Below are positions 41,839 through 50,600 of a DNA stretch of 64,000 nt, in pieces. Source of the DNA: Cellulomonas sp. B6 (GTDB taxonomy: Bacteria > Actinomycetota > Actinomycetes > Actinomycetales > Cellulomonadaceae); contig NZ_LNTD01000066.1 of NCBI RefSeq assembly GCF_001462455.1, forward strand, positions 1 to 64,000. Direction: 5' to 3'. A program made the translations under genes and the position numbers. Each line of letters opens with the position of its first letter. Position 1 is the stretch's first letter. The notes beneath the pieces were generated by a model. That model had not been told where the DNA came from. It searched no databases and saw nothing but the letters and a program-made list of their open reading frames with translations.

Positions 41839-43491
41839 TCAGGAGGCCGGCTCGAGGCTCGTGAGGATGAGCAGCGGCGTCTGGTCCCACGTCTTGGGGG
41901 ACGCGTACGGGTCGTCGGCGCTGGGCCAGCCGGTGAACGACTTGGTGGAGAACAGGCCCCACGACCCGCCGTAGAACAGCGAGATCATCGGCAGCTGGTC
42001 GTACGCGATCGTCTGCAGCTCCTGCGCGATCTCGGCCTGCCGCGCGTCGTCGACGGTGACCTTGAGCTCGTCGAGCAGCGCGTCCGCCTCGGGGGACCGG
42101 AAGCGCCCGAAGTTGCCCGAGGCGGTGGTGCCGATGTCCTGGTAGAAGCTGGCGCCCATCATGCCGCCGAAGTCCTGGAACGGCTGGCCGGTGCCGCCGA
42201 CGGTGCCCATGACCATGTCGAACTCGCCCGAGCGCATCTCGCGCTGGTAGGCCGCCGGCTGCGGCTGCACGACCTCGACCTCGATGCCGAGCGCGCCGAG
42301 CTGGGTCTTGACCTGCTGGACGCCCTGCAGCCAGTCCGACCAGCCGTTGGGGGTCGTGATCCGGATCGTCAGCTGCTGGCCGTTCGCGTCGACCATCTTC
42401 CCGCCGGACTGCGTGTAGCCCGCGGCGGCGAAGTGCTCGAGCGCCGCGTCGGTGTCCTGCTCGACGATGCCCTGGTTCGGCAGGTCCGGGTTCAGCAGCT
42501 TCTCCTGCGCGGGGAGCATGAGGCCGCTCTGGCTGGCCTGGTCGACGTAGCCCTGCTCGGCCTTGTCGGCGATGGCCTGCTTGTCGAGCGCGGCCGCGAT
42601 GCCCTTGCGGAAGTCGAGGTCGTCGTACGGCGCCTTCGTCATGTTGGGGATGAGCGCGATGGTCGCACCGGCCGGGTACCAGTAGGTGTTGTGCTCGGGG
42701 TCGGCCTTGACCCAGGTGTCCTCGACGTCGCTCATGAACGCGTACGCCCAGTCGTAGCCCTTGTTGACGATGTCGAGCTCGGAGTTCGCGGCGGGCTGCA
42801 CGAGCCGGTCGGCGGCGACCTTGTCGGCCTGCCAGTAGGACTCGTTCTTCACGAGCGTGTACTGGTTGGGCGTGAAGTCGCCGAGCGTGTAGGGGCCGGT
42901 GCCGACCGGGTCCTCGTTGGTGAACGTCACGGGGTCGTCGACGTCGGCCCACAGGTGCTCGGGCACGATCATGGTCTGGGCGATGATGACGGCGCCGGGC
43001 ACGTCCTCGCTGGACAGGTGCACGATCACGTCGGACCCGCTCGCCTCGACCGAGGCGATGTGCTCGCCGACGCCGCGCAGGTCGAGCTGCGGGTGCTGCA
43101 GCAGCAGGTCGAACGAGAAGACGACGTCGTCGGCGGTGAAGGGCTTGCCGTCGGACCAGGTGACGCCGTCGCGCAGGTGGAAGACCACGGTGCTCGCGTC
43201 GGGCTGCTCGTAGGACTCGGCGAGCCAGGGCGTCTCGTCGCCCGACATCTCGTTGACGATCACGAGCGGCTCGTAGATGTAGCCCGCGGTGTTGCGCTTG
43301 TTCGACGAGTACGGGTTGAAGTTCCGCTCGAAGGTCGGCGAGCCGTTGTCGGCGCCGATGAGCATCGAGGTGGTGCCGTCGGCGGCGGTGCCGCCGCCCG
43401 AGGTCTGGACCGGGGCGGCACAGCCCGCGGTCACCAGCACGGCCGCGGTCGCCACGGCCGTGGCGGCCAGGGTCCAGCGCGAGCGGGTCAT
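41839..43491 (-). CDS. Family-5 extracellular solute-binding lipoprotein
   Basis: 550 residues from ATG 43491 (GGAGAAC upstream). The signal peptide ends in VTAGC (Cys24), so it is lipid-anchored. The SBP family 5 (DppA/OppA-like) fold is visible as 'LAESYEQPDASTVVFHLRDGVTWSDGKPFTADDVVFSFDLLLQH', 'GTGPYTLGDFTPNQYTLVKNESYW', 'IPNMTKAPYDDLDFRKGIAAALDKQAIADKA' and 'ISLFYGGSWG'. Family-5 proteins are best known for peptides, but several bind cello- and other oligosaccharides. The GH1 gene and LacI control here favour beta-glucan oligomers. It is the first structural gene after the LacI operator. Confidence 0.92.
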   Translation of the reverse strand: MTRSRWTLAATAVATAAVLVTAGCAAPVQTSGGGTAADGTTSMLIGADNGSPTFERNFNPYSSNKRNTAGYIYEPLVIVNEMSGDETPWLAESYEQPDASTVVFHLRDGVTWSDGKPFTADDVVFSFDLLLQHPQLDLRGVGEHIASVEASGSDVIVHLSSEDVPGAVIIAQTMIVPEHLWADVDDPVTFTNEDPVGTGPYTLGDFTPNQYTLVKNESYWQADKVAADRLVQPAANSELDIVNKGYDWAYAFMSDVEDTWVKADPEHNTYWYPAGATIALIPNMTKAPYDDLDFRKGIAAALDKQAIADKAEQGYVDQASQSGLMLPAQEKLLNPDLPNQGIVEQDTDAALEHFAAAGYTQSGGKMVDANGQQLTIRITTPNGWSDWLQGVQQVKTQLGALGIEVEVVQPQPAAYQREMRSGEFDMVMGTVGGTGQPFQDFGGMMGASFYQDIGTTASGNFGRFRSPEADALLDELKVTVDDARQAEIAQELQTIAYDQLPMISLFYGGSWGLFSTKSFTGWPSADDPYASPKTWDQTPLLILTSLEPAS

Positions 43492-43555
43492 GAGTCGTTC
43501 TCCTCCACGTCGAGGACGGCCGGTGGGCCGTGCGCCGGGGGTGCGCGCGATCGAC

Positions 43556-43569
43556 TGTATGCGCTTACA
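43556..43569. promoter_or_regulatory. LacI-family operator of the beta-glucoside operon
   Basis: TGTATGCGCTTACA is palindromic except at the central pair of flanking bases (TGTA.GCGC.TACA), the classic LacI/GalR form with a GCGC centre. It lies 65 bp upstream of the binding-protein ATG, immediately after the LacI gene, where bound repressor would cover the promoter. Confidence 0.65.
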
Positions 43570-43610
43570 TCGGACAGGGCAACACCACGAGGAACCGCCC
43601 GACGTCGGCC

Positions 43611-44765
43611 TCAGGCCGTGCGTCCCGCCCCACCTGCGGCGCGGCCGGCGGGCGCGGCCGCCGTGGAAGCGCACCCGCACGAGCGCCGCAGCAGCACCCT
43701 GACCGGCAGGTTGATGGTCGCCGGCGGCAGGCCCGGGTCGGCCATCCTCCGGCGCAGCCGCTCGACCGCGGCGCGGCCCAGCTCGACCATCGGCTGCCGC
43801 ACCGTCGTCAGCGGAGGCGTCGCCGCGCGGCCCGCGTCGATGCCGTCGAACCCGGTCAGCGCGACCCGCCCCGGCACGTCCACACCCGCGGCCCCGAGCT
43901 CGTCCAGGAAGCCGAGCGCCGTCTGGTCGTTCGAGCACACGAGCGCGCGCGGCAGGTCGCCCGCGGCCAGCATCGTGCGCGCCAGCCCGCGCGCGGTGGT
44001 CCGCGTGAAGTCACCCCGGACGGCGGGCGCGTCCGGCACCGCCAGGCCCGCGTCGGCCAGCGCCGTGCGGTAGCCGAGGAACCGCTCGGCGTCGTCCGGG
44101 GAGTCCGGCGACCCCCCGACGAACGCGAGGTCGCGCAGCCCGTGGTCGACCACGAGGTGCGTCGTCAGCGCCCGCATGCCCGCCGCGTTGTCGACGCTGA
44201 TGTGGTCGTGCGGGTCGCCCGCGATGCCGGGGCCCGCCATGACCACGACCGGGATGCGACGGGCGATGTGGACGAGCACGTCGTCCGGGACGGTCGCCGA
44301 GAGCACCGCGAGGCCGTCGACCCGGCCCGCCAGGTCTGACACGAGCGCCGCCGACCCCGGGCCGCGGGCGACCCCGATCATCACCGCCAGGCCCGTGCGC
44401 CAGGCCTCGAGCTCGGCGCCGCGCATCACCTCACCCATGTACAGGTTCCCCGGGTGCACGTCCGGCGCCTCGCCGGCGTCGACGACGACCTCCACGGCCT
44501 GACCCGCCGCGACCGGAGCGGGCAGGGCCGCCGGGTCGTCGATGCCGTCGACGTCCGGGAAGCACAGGCCCAGCACGCCGGTCTGCCGCGCCGCGAGCCC
44601 GCGGGCCGCGCCCGAGGGCACGTAGCCGAGCTCCTGGATCGCGGCGTGCACGAGCGCGCGGGTCTCGGGACGCACGTCGTCCGGGCGTCGCAGCACGCGC
44701 GACACCGTCGCGGTCGACATGCCGACGTGCTTGGCCACGTCGTACACCGTGGGGGTCTTCGCCAC
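43611..44765 (-). CDS. LacI-family repressor of the beta-glucoside operon
   Basis: 384 residues from a GTG at 44765 (GGGAGGA upstream). The N-terminal helix-turn-helix and hinge (about 6-60, 'TVYDVAKHVGMSTATVSRVLRRPDDVRPETRALVHAAIQELGYVPSGAARGLAAR') is followed by a periplasmic-binding-protein-like effector domain: 'GVLGLCFPDVDG', 'RRIPVVVMAGPGI', 'ISVDNAAGMRALTTHLVVDHGLRDLAFVGG' and 'LTGFDGIDAGRAATPPLTTVRQPM'. It is transcribed in the same direction as the ABC operon and directly upstream, and probably represses it until a disaccharide inducer binds. Confidence 0.93.
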   Translation of the reverse strand: MAKTPTVYDVAKHVGMSTATVSRVLRRPDDVRPETRALVHAAIQELGYVPSGAARGLAARQTGVLGLCFPDVDGIDDPAALPAPVAAGQAVEVVVDAGEAPDVHPGNLYMGEVMRGAELEAWRTGLAVMIGVARGPGSAALVSDLAGRVDGLAVLSATVPDDVLVHIARRIPVVVMAGPGIAGDPHDHISVDNAAGMRALTTHLVVDHGLRDLAFVGGSPDSPDDAERFLGYRTALADAGLAVPDAPAVRGDFTRTTARGLARTMLAAGDLPRALVCSNDQTALGFLDELGAAGVDVPGRVALTGFDGIDAGRAATPPLTTVRQPMVELGRAAVERLRRRMADPGLPPATINLPVRVLLRRSCGCASTAAAPAGRAAGGAGRTA

Positions 44766-45015
44766 TGGTCCTCCCTCGCCCCGGCGCACGTGCGTCGGTG
44801 GGCGTCGGTCCGCCGGCCCGCGCGGGCGGCGGCGGGGTGCACGCCGCCCGCGGGCGAGCTCGTCCTCGCCCGCCGCTCGTGCCGCGCGCAAGCGTCAGGG
44901 TGCCACGACCGGCCGTCGGGTGCGTCGTCGTCGGCGGGTGCGCCGGGATGCACACGGGATGGTGTGGGGCGCTGACCTGCGACGACGCGTCCGTGGGCGT
45001 CGTCACGTCTCGAAT
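44766..45015. other. Gap between the LacI gene and chemoreceptor 2 promoter
   Basis: About 250 bp of GC-rich, non-coding sequence separates divergent genes. It must contain the LacI promoter (minus strand), but no clear -10 or -35 is visible. Frames in it are short and Arg-rich. I see no RNA gene or repeat here. Confidence 0.5.
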
Positions 45016-45033
45016 TTTGAGCGAACGCTCAAA
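45016..45033. promoter_or_regulatory. Inverted repeat overlapping the chemoreceptor 2 promoter
   Basis: TTTGAGCG-AA-CGCTCAAA is an 8-bp inverted repeat with a 2-nt centre, typical of TetR-family operators. Its right arm contains the CTCAA -35 of the sigma-28-like promoter at 45028-45054, so a bound protein would block that promoter. A TetR gene is encoded at 46821-47432, downstream of this receptor. Confidence 0.65.
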
Positions 45034-45054
45034 TCACGACCTCGTCGCCCGATG
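45028..45054 (+). promoter_or_regulatory. Sigma-28 (FliA/WhiG)-like promoter of chemoreceptor 2
   Basis: CTCAA (45028-45032), a 15-bp spacer and CCCGATG (45048-45054). The spacing and -10 are identical to those of the promoter before the first chemoreceptor. GAGGAG lies before the ATG at 45089. Confidence 0.6.
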
Positions 45055-45088
45055 GTGAGGGAAGACCGCCGCCGACCGAGGAGACCCG

Positions 45089-46690
45089 ATGTCCGACCTG
45101 CTCGCCACGAAGAAGAAGACCGCGTGGAGCTGGTTCGTCGACCGCCCGCTCGGCCTCAAGATCGGCACGTGCCTCGCGCTGCTCGCCCTCGTGGCGGTCG
45201 CCGTGGCCGGGGTCGCCACGAGCCGGATGGGTGCGCTCGCCGCCGCCCAGAGCGAGCTCGAGTCCGAGTCGATCGACCCGCTGCGGGACGTGTCGAACCT
45301 GCAGCGCGCGTTCACGGCCGTGCGGCTCGGCAACGTCCGGCTCCAGAGCAACACCGCCGACGAACGGGCCGCGACGCTCGCGACGATCGCCGCGGAACGG
45401 CAGACGGTCGCCTCGGTCGAGGCCGACATCACGGGCGACAACCCCGAGCTCGGTCAGCGGCTCACCGCCGCCACCGACCCCTACATGGCCTTGACGGATC
45501 GCTACCTCGACATGGTCGAGGCCGACGACCCCCGCGCCCGGGTCTTCGCCAACCAGGACCTCGCGCAGGAGGGCACCGACGCCGACACCGAGATCGCCGC
45601 CGCCGTCGAGGAGCTCAACACCGGCGCGGTCGAGAGCACCGCGCGGAACGTCGAGATGGTGCGGACGTCGGTCCTGGCGCTCTGGGGTGTCGTCGTCGTC
45701 GCGCTGCTGCTGGTCACCGTGATCGCGGTCGTCGTCGTGCGACGCGTCCTGCGCTCGGTGCGCGGCGTGCAGGACGCCGTCGTCGCGATGGCCGCGGGTG
45801 ACCTCACGGTCGAGGCGACCGTCTGGGACGACGACGAGCTGGGCCGCATGACCACGGCGCTGACGGCGTCGCAGCGTGCGCTGCGCCAGACGCTCGCGGG
45901 GGTCGTCGAGGGTGCGCAGACCGTCGCCGCGGCGACCGAGCAGCTCTCGGCGTCGTCGACGCAGGTCGCGGCGTCCTCCCGCGAGACGGGGGAGCGCGCC
46001 GGGTCCGTCGCGGCCGCGGCCGAGCAGGTGTCGCGGTCCGTGCAGTCCGTGGCCGCCGGCGCCGAGGAGATGGGCGCGTCGATCCGCGAGATCTCCCAGA
46101 ACGCGTCCGAGGCCGCGCGGGTCGCCGGGCAGGCCACCGAGGCCGCGAAGACGACGAACGAGCAGGTCAGCCGCCTGGGCGAGTCGAGTCAGGAGATCGG
46201 CAACGTCGTGAAGATGATCACCGGCATCGCCGAGCAGACGAACCTGCTGGCGTTGAACGCGACGATCGAGGCCGCGCGCGCCGGTGAGGCCGGCAAGGGG
46301 TTCGCGGTCGTCGCCGGTGAGGTCAAGGAGCTCGCGCAGGAGACCGCGAAGGCCACCGAGGACATCGCGCGCCGCGTCGAGGCCATCCAGGGCGACACCG
46401 CCGGGGCCGTCGACGCGATCGGCGACATCTCCCGCATCGTGTCGGCCATCAACGACTACCAGCTGACGATCGCCTCGGCCGTCGAGGAGCAGACCGCCAC
46501 GACCGCGGAGATGTCCCGCTCCGTCGCCGAGGCGGCCACCGGGTCGGGCGACATCGCCGGCACCATCACGGGCGTCGCCACGCAGGCGTCGTCGACCAAC
46601 GAGGCGATGGACCAGGTCGCGACCGCCGTCGCCGAGCTGGCCCGCATCGCGGCGGACCTGCGGTCACGGACCGCACGGTTCACCTACTGA
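45089..46690 (+). CDS. Methyl-accepting chemotaxis protein 2
   Basis: 533 residues from the ATG at 45089. Same architecture as chemoreceptor 1: transmembrane helices at about 23-43 and 193-216, a four-helix-bundle sensor, HAMP, and a methyl-accepting coiled coil with the hairpin tip '[38 protein letters not shown]'. Cytoplasmic halves of the two receptors are nearly identical; the sensor domains differ more ('[52 protein letters not shown]'). The pair probably arose by duplication and now senses different signals while using the same CheA pathway. Confidence 0.95.
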   Translation: MSDLLATKKKTAWSWFVDRPLGLKIGTCLALLALVAVAVAGVATSRMGALAAAQSELESESIDPLRDVSNLQRAFTAVRLGNVRLQSNTADERAATLATIAAERQTVASVEADITGDNPELGQRLTAATDPYMALTDRYLDMVEADDPRARVFANQDLAQEGTDADTEIAAAVEELNTGAVESTARNVEMVRTSVLALWGVVVVALLLVTVIAVVVVRRVLRSVRGVQDAVVAMAAGDLTVEATVWDDDELGRMTTALTASQRALRQTLAGVVEGAQTVAAATEQLSASSTQVAASSRETGERAGSVAAAAEQVSRSVQSVAAGAEEMGASIREISQNASEAARVAGQATEAAKTTNEQVSRLGESSQEIGNVVKMITGIAEQTNLLALNATIEAARAGEAGKGFAVVAGEVKELAQETAKATEDIARRVEAIQGDTAGAVDAIGDISRIVSAINDYQLTIASAVEEQTATTAEMSRSVAEAATGSGDIAGTITGVATQASSTNEAMDQVATAVAELARIAADLRSRTARFTY

Positions 46691-46760
46691 GCCGACGACG
46701 GTGCGAGGGCGTCTGCACCTATCCCCCCCCGCGGGGCGCCCTCGCGCCGTCGTCACCCTG

Positions 46761-46806
46761 CCGCGTCCGTCTCCGGACCCGGAGGCGGGCCCGGAGACGG
46801 ACGCGG
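46761..46806. terminator. Bidirectional terminator between chemoreceptor 2 and TetR
   Basis: A perfect 16-bp stem (46761-46776 with 46791-46806) lies between convergent stops at 46690 and 46821. Confidence 0.75.
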
Positions 46807-46820
46807 AGACGGGCCCGGGG

Positions 46821-47432
46821 TCAGGCGGCGCGGGTCTCCAGGCTGCTCATCGCGAGCGCCATCGCCCGGATCTCGGCGCGGACCCCCGCGTCGTCGCGCG
46901 TGTACAGCCACGACGAGACGACCGCCGAGCCCTGCGACACCAGGGCCCGCGCGACCACGTCGACCGGCACCGCCCACGTCGAGCCCCGCTCGGCCGACCA
47001 CCGCCGCACCAGGTCGGCCGCCGACTCCAGCAGCCGCGCGTACGTGCCCGGCACACCGTCGGGACCCGCTCGGCGCAGCGCCGTCACGGTCAGCTCCGCG
47101 ACGACGAGCTGGTACGACTCGTCGCGCTGCACGTGCTCCAGGTACGCCAGCAGCGCCGACTCGACACCCTCCCGGACCCCCGCCGCGTGCTCGACGGTCT
47201 GCCACACGTGGCACAGCGTGATCGACAGCTCCCGCTCGATGAGCGCGCTGATCAGCTCGTCGCGATCGGCGAAGTAGTAGTAGAGCGCGCTCGGCCGCAC
47301 GCCCGCGCGCGCCGTCACCGTGCGGGTCGTCACGGCGGAGAGACCTCCCTCGCGGACCACCGCGACCGTGGCGTCCAGCAGCTGCTCGCGCCGCTCGGCC
47401 ATGGTGCGGTGCGGCTGGTGCTGGCCCACCAC
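46821..47432 (-). CDS. TetR-family regulator
   Basis: 203 residues from a GTG at 47432; ATG 47402 is an alternative that aligns better with the usual family start, but neither has clear ribosome spacing. The helix-turn-helix (about 11-60, 'MAERREQLLDATVAVVREGGLSAVTTRTVTARAGVRPSALYYYFADRDELISALI') has the TetR recognition helix 'RPSALYYYFADRDEL'. The C-terminal ligand domain is all-helical. It is divergent from the RHS toxin gene, with a palindrome between them, and converges on chemoreceptor 2 behind a shared terminator. Either the toxin or the receptor (see inverted repeat 45016-45033) could be its target. Confidence 0.9.
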   Translation of the reverse strand: MVGQHQPHRTMAERREQLLDATVAVVREGGLSAVTTRTVTARAGVRPSALYYYFADRDELISALIERELSITLCHVWQTVEHAAGVREGVESALLAYLEHVQRDESYQLVVAELTVTALRRAGPDGVPGTYARLLESAADLVRRWSAERGSTWAVPVDVVARALVSQGSAVVSSWLYTRDDAGVRAEIRAMALAMSSLETRAA

Positions 47433-47493
47433 CTCAGTCCCTCCCCACCCCTGCGGAGCGCGGGCGTCAGAAGCCCAGAGCCTATGCTCCGCC

Positions 47494-47504
47494 GGGAGCG
47501 CTCC
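47494..47504. promoter_or_regulatory. CelR-like palindrome between TetR and the RHS gene
   Basis: GGGAGCGCTCC matches 11 of 14 positions of the cellulose-utilisation (CebR/CelR) operator TGGGAGCGCTCCCA, and its core GGAGCGCTCC is a perfect palindrome. It lies between divergent genes, so it could equally be the TetR operator. Confidence 0.4.
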
Positions 47505-47697
47505 ACGTGCGATCGGGGAGGTGGTTCCACCCCTGTCGGCGCCCTGGGCCGATCAGGTGGATTCCCCGCGTTCGCCCACGGTGGCTCGGTGCCGCGACCT
47601 ACGGTGCGAGTGCCGCCCGACGAGGGGCGCGCGTGACGGGGGCTCGCGCATGTGCCGTGGTCGCCGTCGTGCATCGGGACGTGCAGGGGGCGCTGAC

Positions 47698-50600
47698 GTG
47701 ATCGGTTCGTGGTTTCGCGGCGGATGGGCGCGTGCGCTCGTCGTCGCGCTCGCGTTCGGTGGGCTCTCCGTCGTGGTGGCGACGCCGGCGTCGGCGGCGA
47801 GCGACGTGTCGGTCGAACAGGTCGAGGCGGGAGGTCTGTCGCTCGACCAGGTCGAGGTGGACGGGCGCGTCCGGCTGACCGCCGACGCGACCGGTGGCGG
47901 TGCGCAGGACGGTCTCGCGACGCTCATCGTGGCCGACACCGGCGCGGTCGTGGCGTCCTGCGCGGCCACGGGGCCGTGCAGCGCCGAGGTCGACCGGCCG
48001 GCGGTCGCCGGCGAGGTGGCGGTGTACCAGGCGCGTCGGGGGACGGAGTTCTCGGAGGCGGTGATGGTTTCCGGAGCCGACGACGGAGGCACTCGCACGC
48101 CGCCTGCTCTCGACGGCGCGGTGTCGGCGGCGGCGGGGGCGACCGTGCGGCGTGCGTCGTCGGACGAGCCGGCCGGGCCGGTGACCGACGTGTCCACGAA
48201 CACCGAGAACGGGTGGACGGTGACGATCGGTCGGCAGTTCGTCCCGGGTGCGGGCTACGAGGCGAGTGAGTACTCGGACTACAACTCGGACCACTTGTTC
48301 ATCGCCACAGCTGAGGCGACTTCTGGGGCGTCCGGCGACGGTCTGCTGCTGGAGATCGTGGATCTGGATGGCGACGGGGGCTGGCGTATCGCCTGTGGCC
48401 TGGGCGAGCCATGTTCTGGTGCCCCACCTGCCTACGAGGGGCCGCAGCACCGCATGGCTGCTCGGATCGTCACGGAATCGGGTGAGCGCCTGGTCGTCGC
48501 ACAGGTCGATTACAGCGGCTGGTACGACCGCTACCTGGGAATCTATCTCGTGGCTGATCCGTTCTTCGCAGCCGGTGACACGGCGACCCTGACCGCGCAG
48601 GTGGCTGTCAGCCCGGATGTCGTCGGCCCCTACTACGCGATCTACATCCAGGACCTGTACACGGGAGAGACCGTAAGGAAGTGCTCCACTAGTCCGTGCT
48701 CGGTCGAGGTCTCGTACTACACGGGAGAGCGACGCTACCGGGCCTTCCTCGCCCACCCGTCCGATCCCGAACAGCGAAGGGCGGTGAGCACGACCGGCCT
48801 CACCGTTGCTCGCCAGCGTTGGCATATCGCTGGGCCATACCAGGTCGGTCCCCCGAGCGGAGCGATGATTCCCACCGGTGTCTATTCGAACCAGGACTAC
48901 GGGCTGACCGGCGGGCACTATCGCCTGTATCTGGTGGACCTCACCGCTGGCAGAGTCGTCAAGACGTGCAGTGAGACGTCGGACGGCCCGCCTCAGAACT
49001 GGCCCGGTTGGTGCTATCACACCCTCTCGATCGCCAGCGGCCATCTCTACGTCGCGACAGTGGCCGGACCCGGCGGGCCCTGGGACGACGTGCAGGCGAT
49101 GTCGGACCGCCCGTTGTTCACCTCCTCAGACGGCCCGATGTTCAGCATGCCGCTCCCGGGCGGCGGGAGACGCGGCGAGACGTCGGGCGGCGTGAACCCG
49201 TCCGGCGGGTGCCAGCAGGACTGCGACGCGGACCCGGTGAACGTCGTGACCGGTGAGTACTGGGACTCGGTGGACGACCTGGGGGTCGCGGGTGCCCTGC
49301 GGGTGGTGCGGTCGTACGGCTCGACGGTGGCCTCGGCGGACGGGCCGTTGGGGTTCGGGTGGTCGTGGAACTGGGGCATCCGGCTGGAGGTGTCGCCGGA
49401 GGCGACGGGTGACACCCTGGCGGAGGCGTCGCAGGTCGTCGTGGTGCAGGAGAACGGCAGCGCTGTCCCGTACACGCGGTTCGACGACCAGCTGGTCGCC
49501 CCGGCGCGGATCACCGCGAGGTTGACCGAGCTCGACGACGGTCGGTTCCGCTTCGAGCGCCACGACGGGACCCGGTTCGAGTTCTCGGCGGAGGGGGACC
49601 TGCAGACCGTCGCGGACCGGAACGGCAACACCGTGACGGTCACGACGACGGCGGGTCGTGTGACGGCGTTGACCGACGACCGCGGCCGGTCGATCGACGT
49701 GACCTGGTCCGGCGGGCGCATCACGGGGTTGGCCGACCACACCGGCCGGACCGTGGCCTACGAGTACGACGCCCGCGGCGACCTGGTCGAGGTGACCACG
49801 GTCGACGGGAGCACCCGGGGTTACAGGTATGACGACGCCCACCGGGTGACGCGCATGACCGACGCCGTCGGCGACGACGTCGTGAACACCTACGACGAGT
49901 CGGGGCGCGTGGTCGAGCAGCGCGACCAGCTCGACCGCGTCCACGCCTTCGCGTACACCGGCGACCAGGGTGAGGGCTCGACGACGACGACGTACCCTGA
50001 CGGCGCTCGGCGCCGCGTCACGTACGTCCAGGGTGCGGTCGTGGACCGCACCGAGGGCCTCGGCTCCGAGCTGGAGGCGACGTCCACCACGACGTACTCG
50101 TCCGGTCGCCCCGTGGGGGTGACCGACGCGCTGGGTCGGACCACGACCTTCACGTACGACGAGAACGGCAACCGGACGTCCGTGACCGACCCGTTGGGCC
50201 GCACGTCCACCACGACGTACGACGCGTTCAACAACCCGCTCGTCGTGACGAACGCCGCCGGTGAGGCGACGACGTTCACGTACGACGAGCGTGGCAACCC
50301 GCTGTCGATGACGGACCCGACGGGCGCGGTGACGACGTTCACGGTCAACCCGGACGGCACGGTCGCCACGGCGACGGACCCGACGGGCGGCGTGACCACG
50401 TACGCGTACGACGCGCACGGGTTCGTCGCGTCGCTGACGGGGCCCGACGGGGCCGTGGTGACGACGGTGCGGGACGCGCTGGGCCGTATGGAGGCGTCGA
50501 CGGACCCCCGCGGTGCCGTTCCGGGCTCCACCGCGGGCGAGTTCACGTCGACGTTCACGTACGACGTGGCCGGGCGCCGACTCACGTCGACCGACCCGTT

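Noticed and set aside
45016-45033. TTTGAGCG/CGCTCAAA repeat as a terminator of an upstream gene
   Set aside because: The two-base centre cannot form a hairpin loop and no gene ends just before it on either strand.
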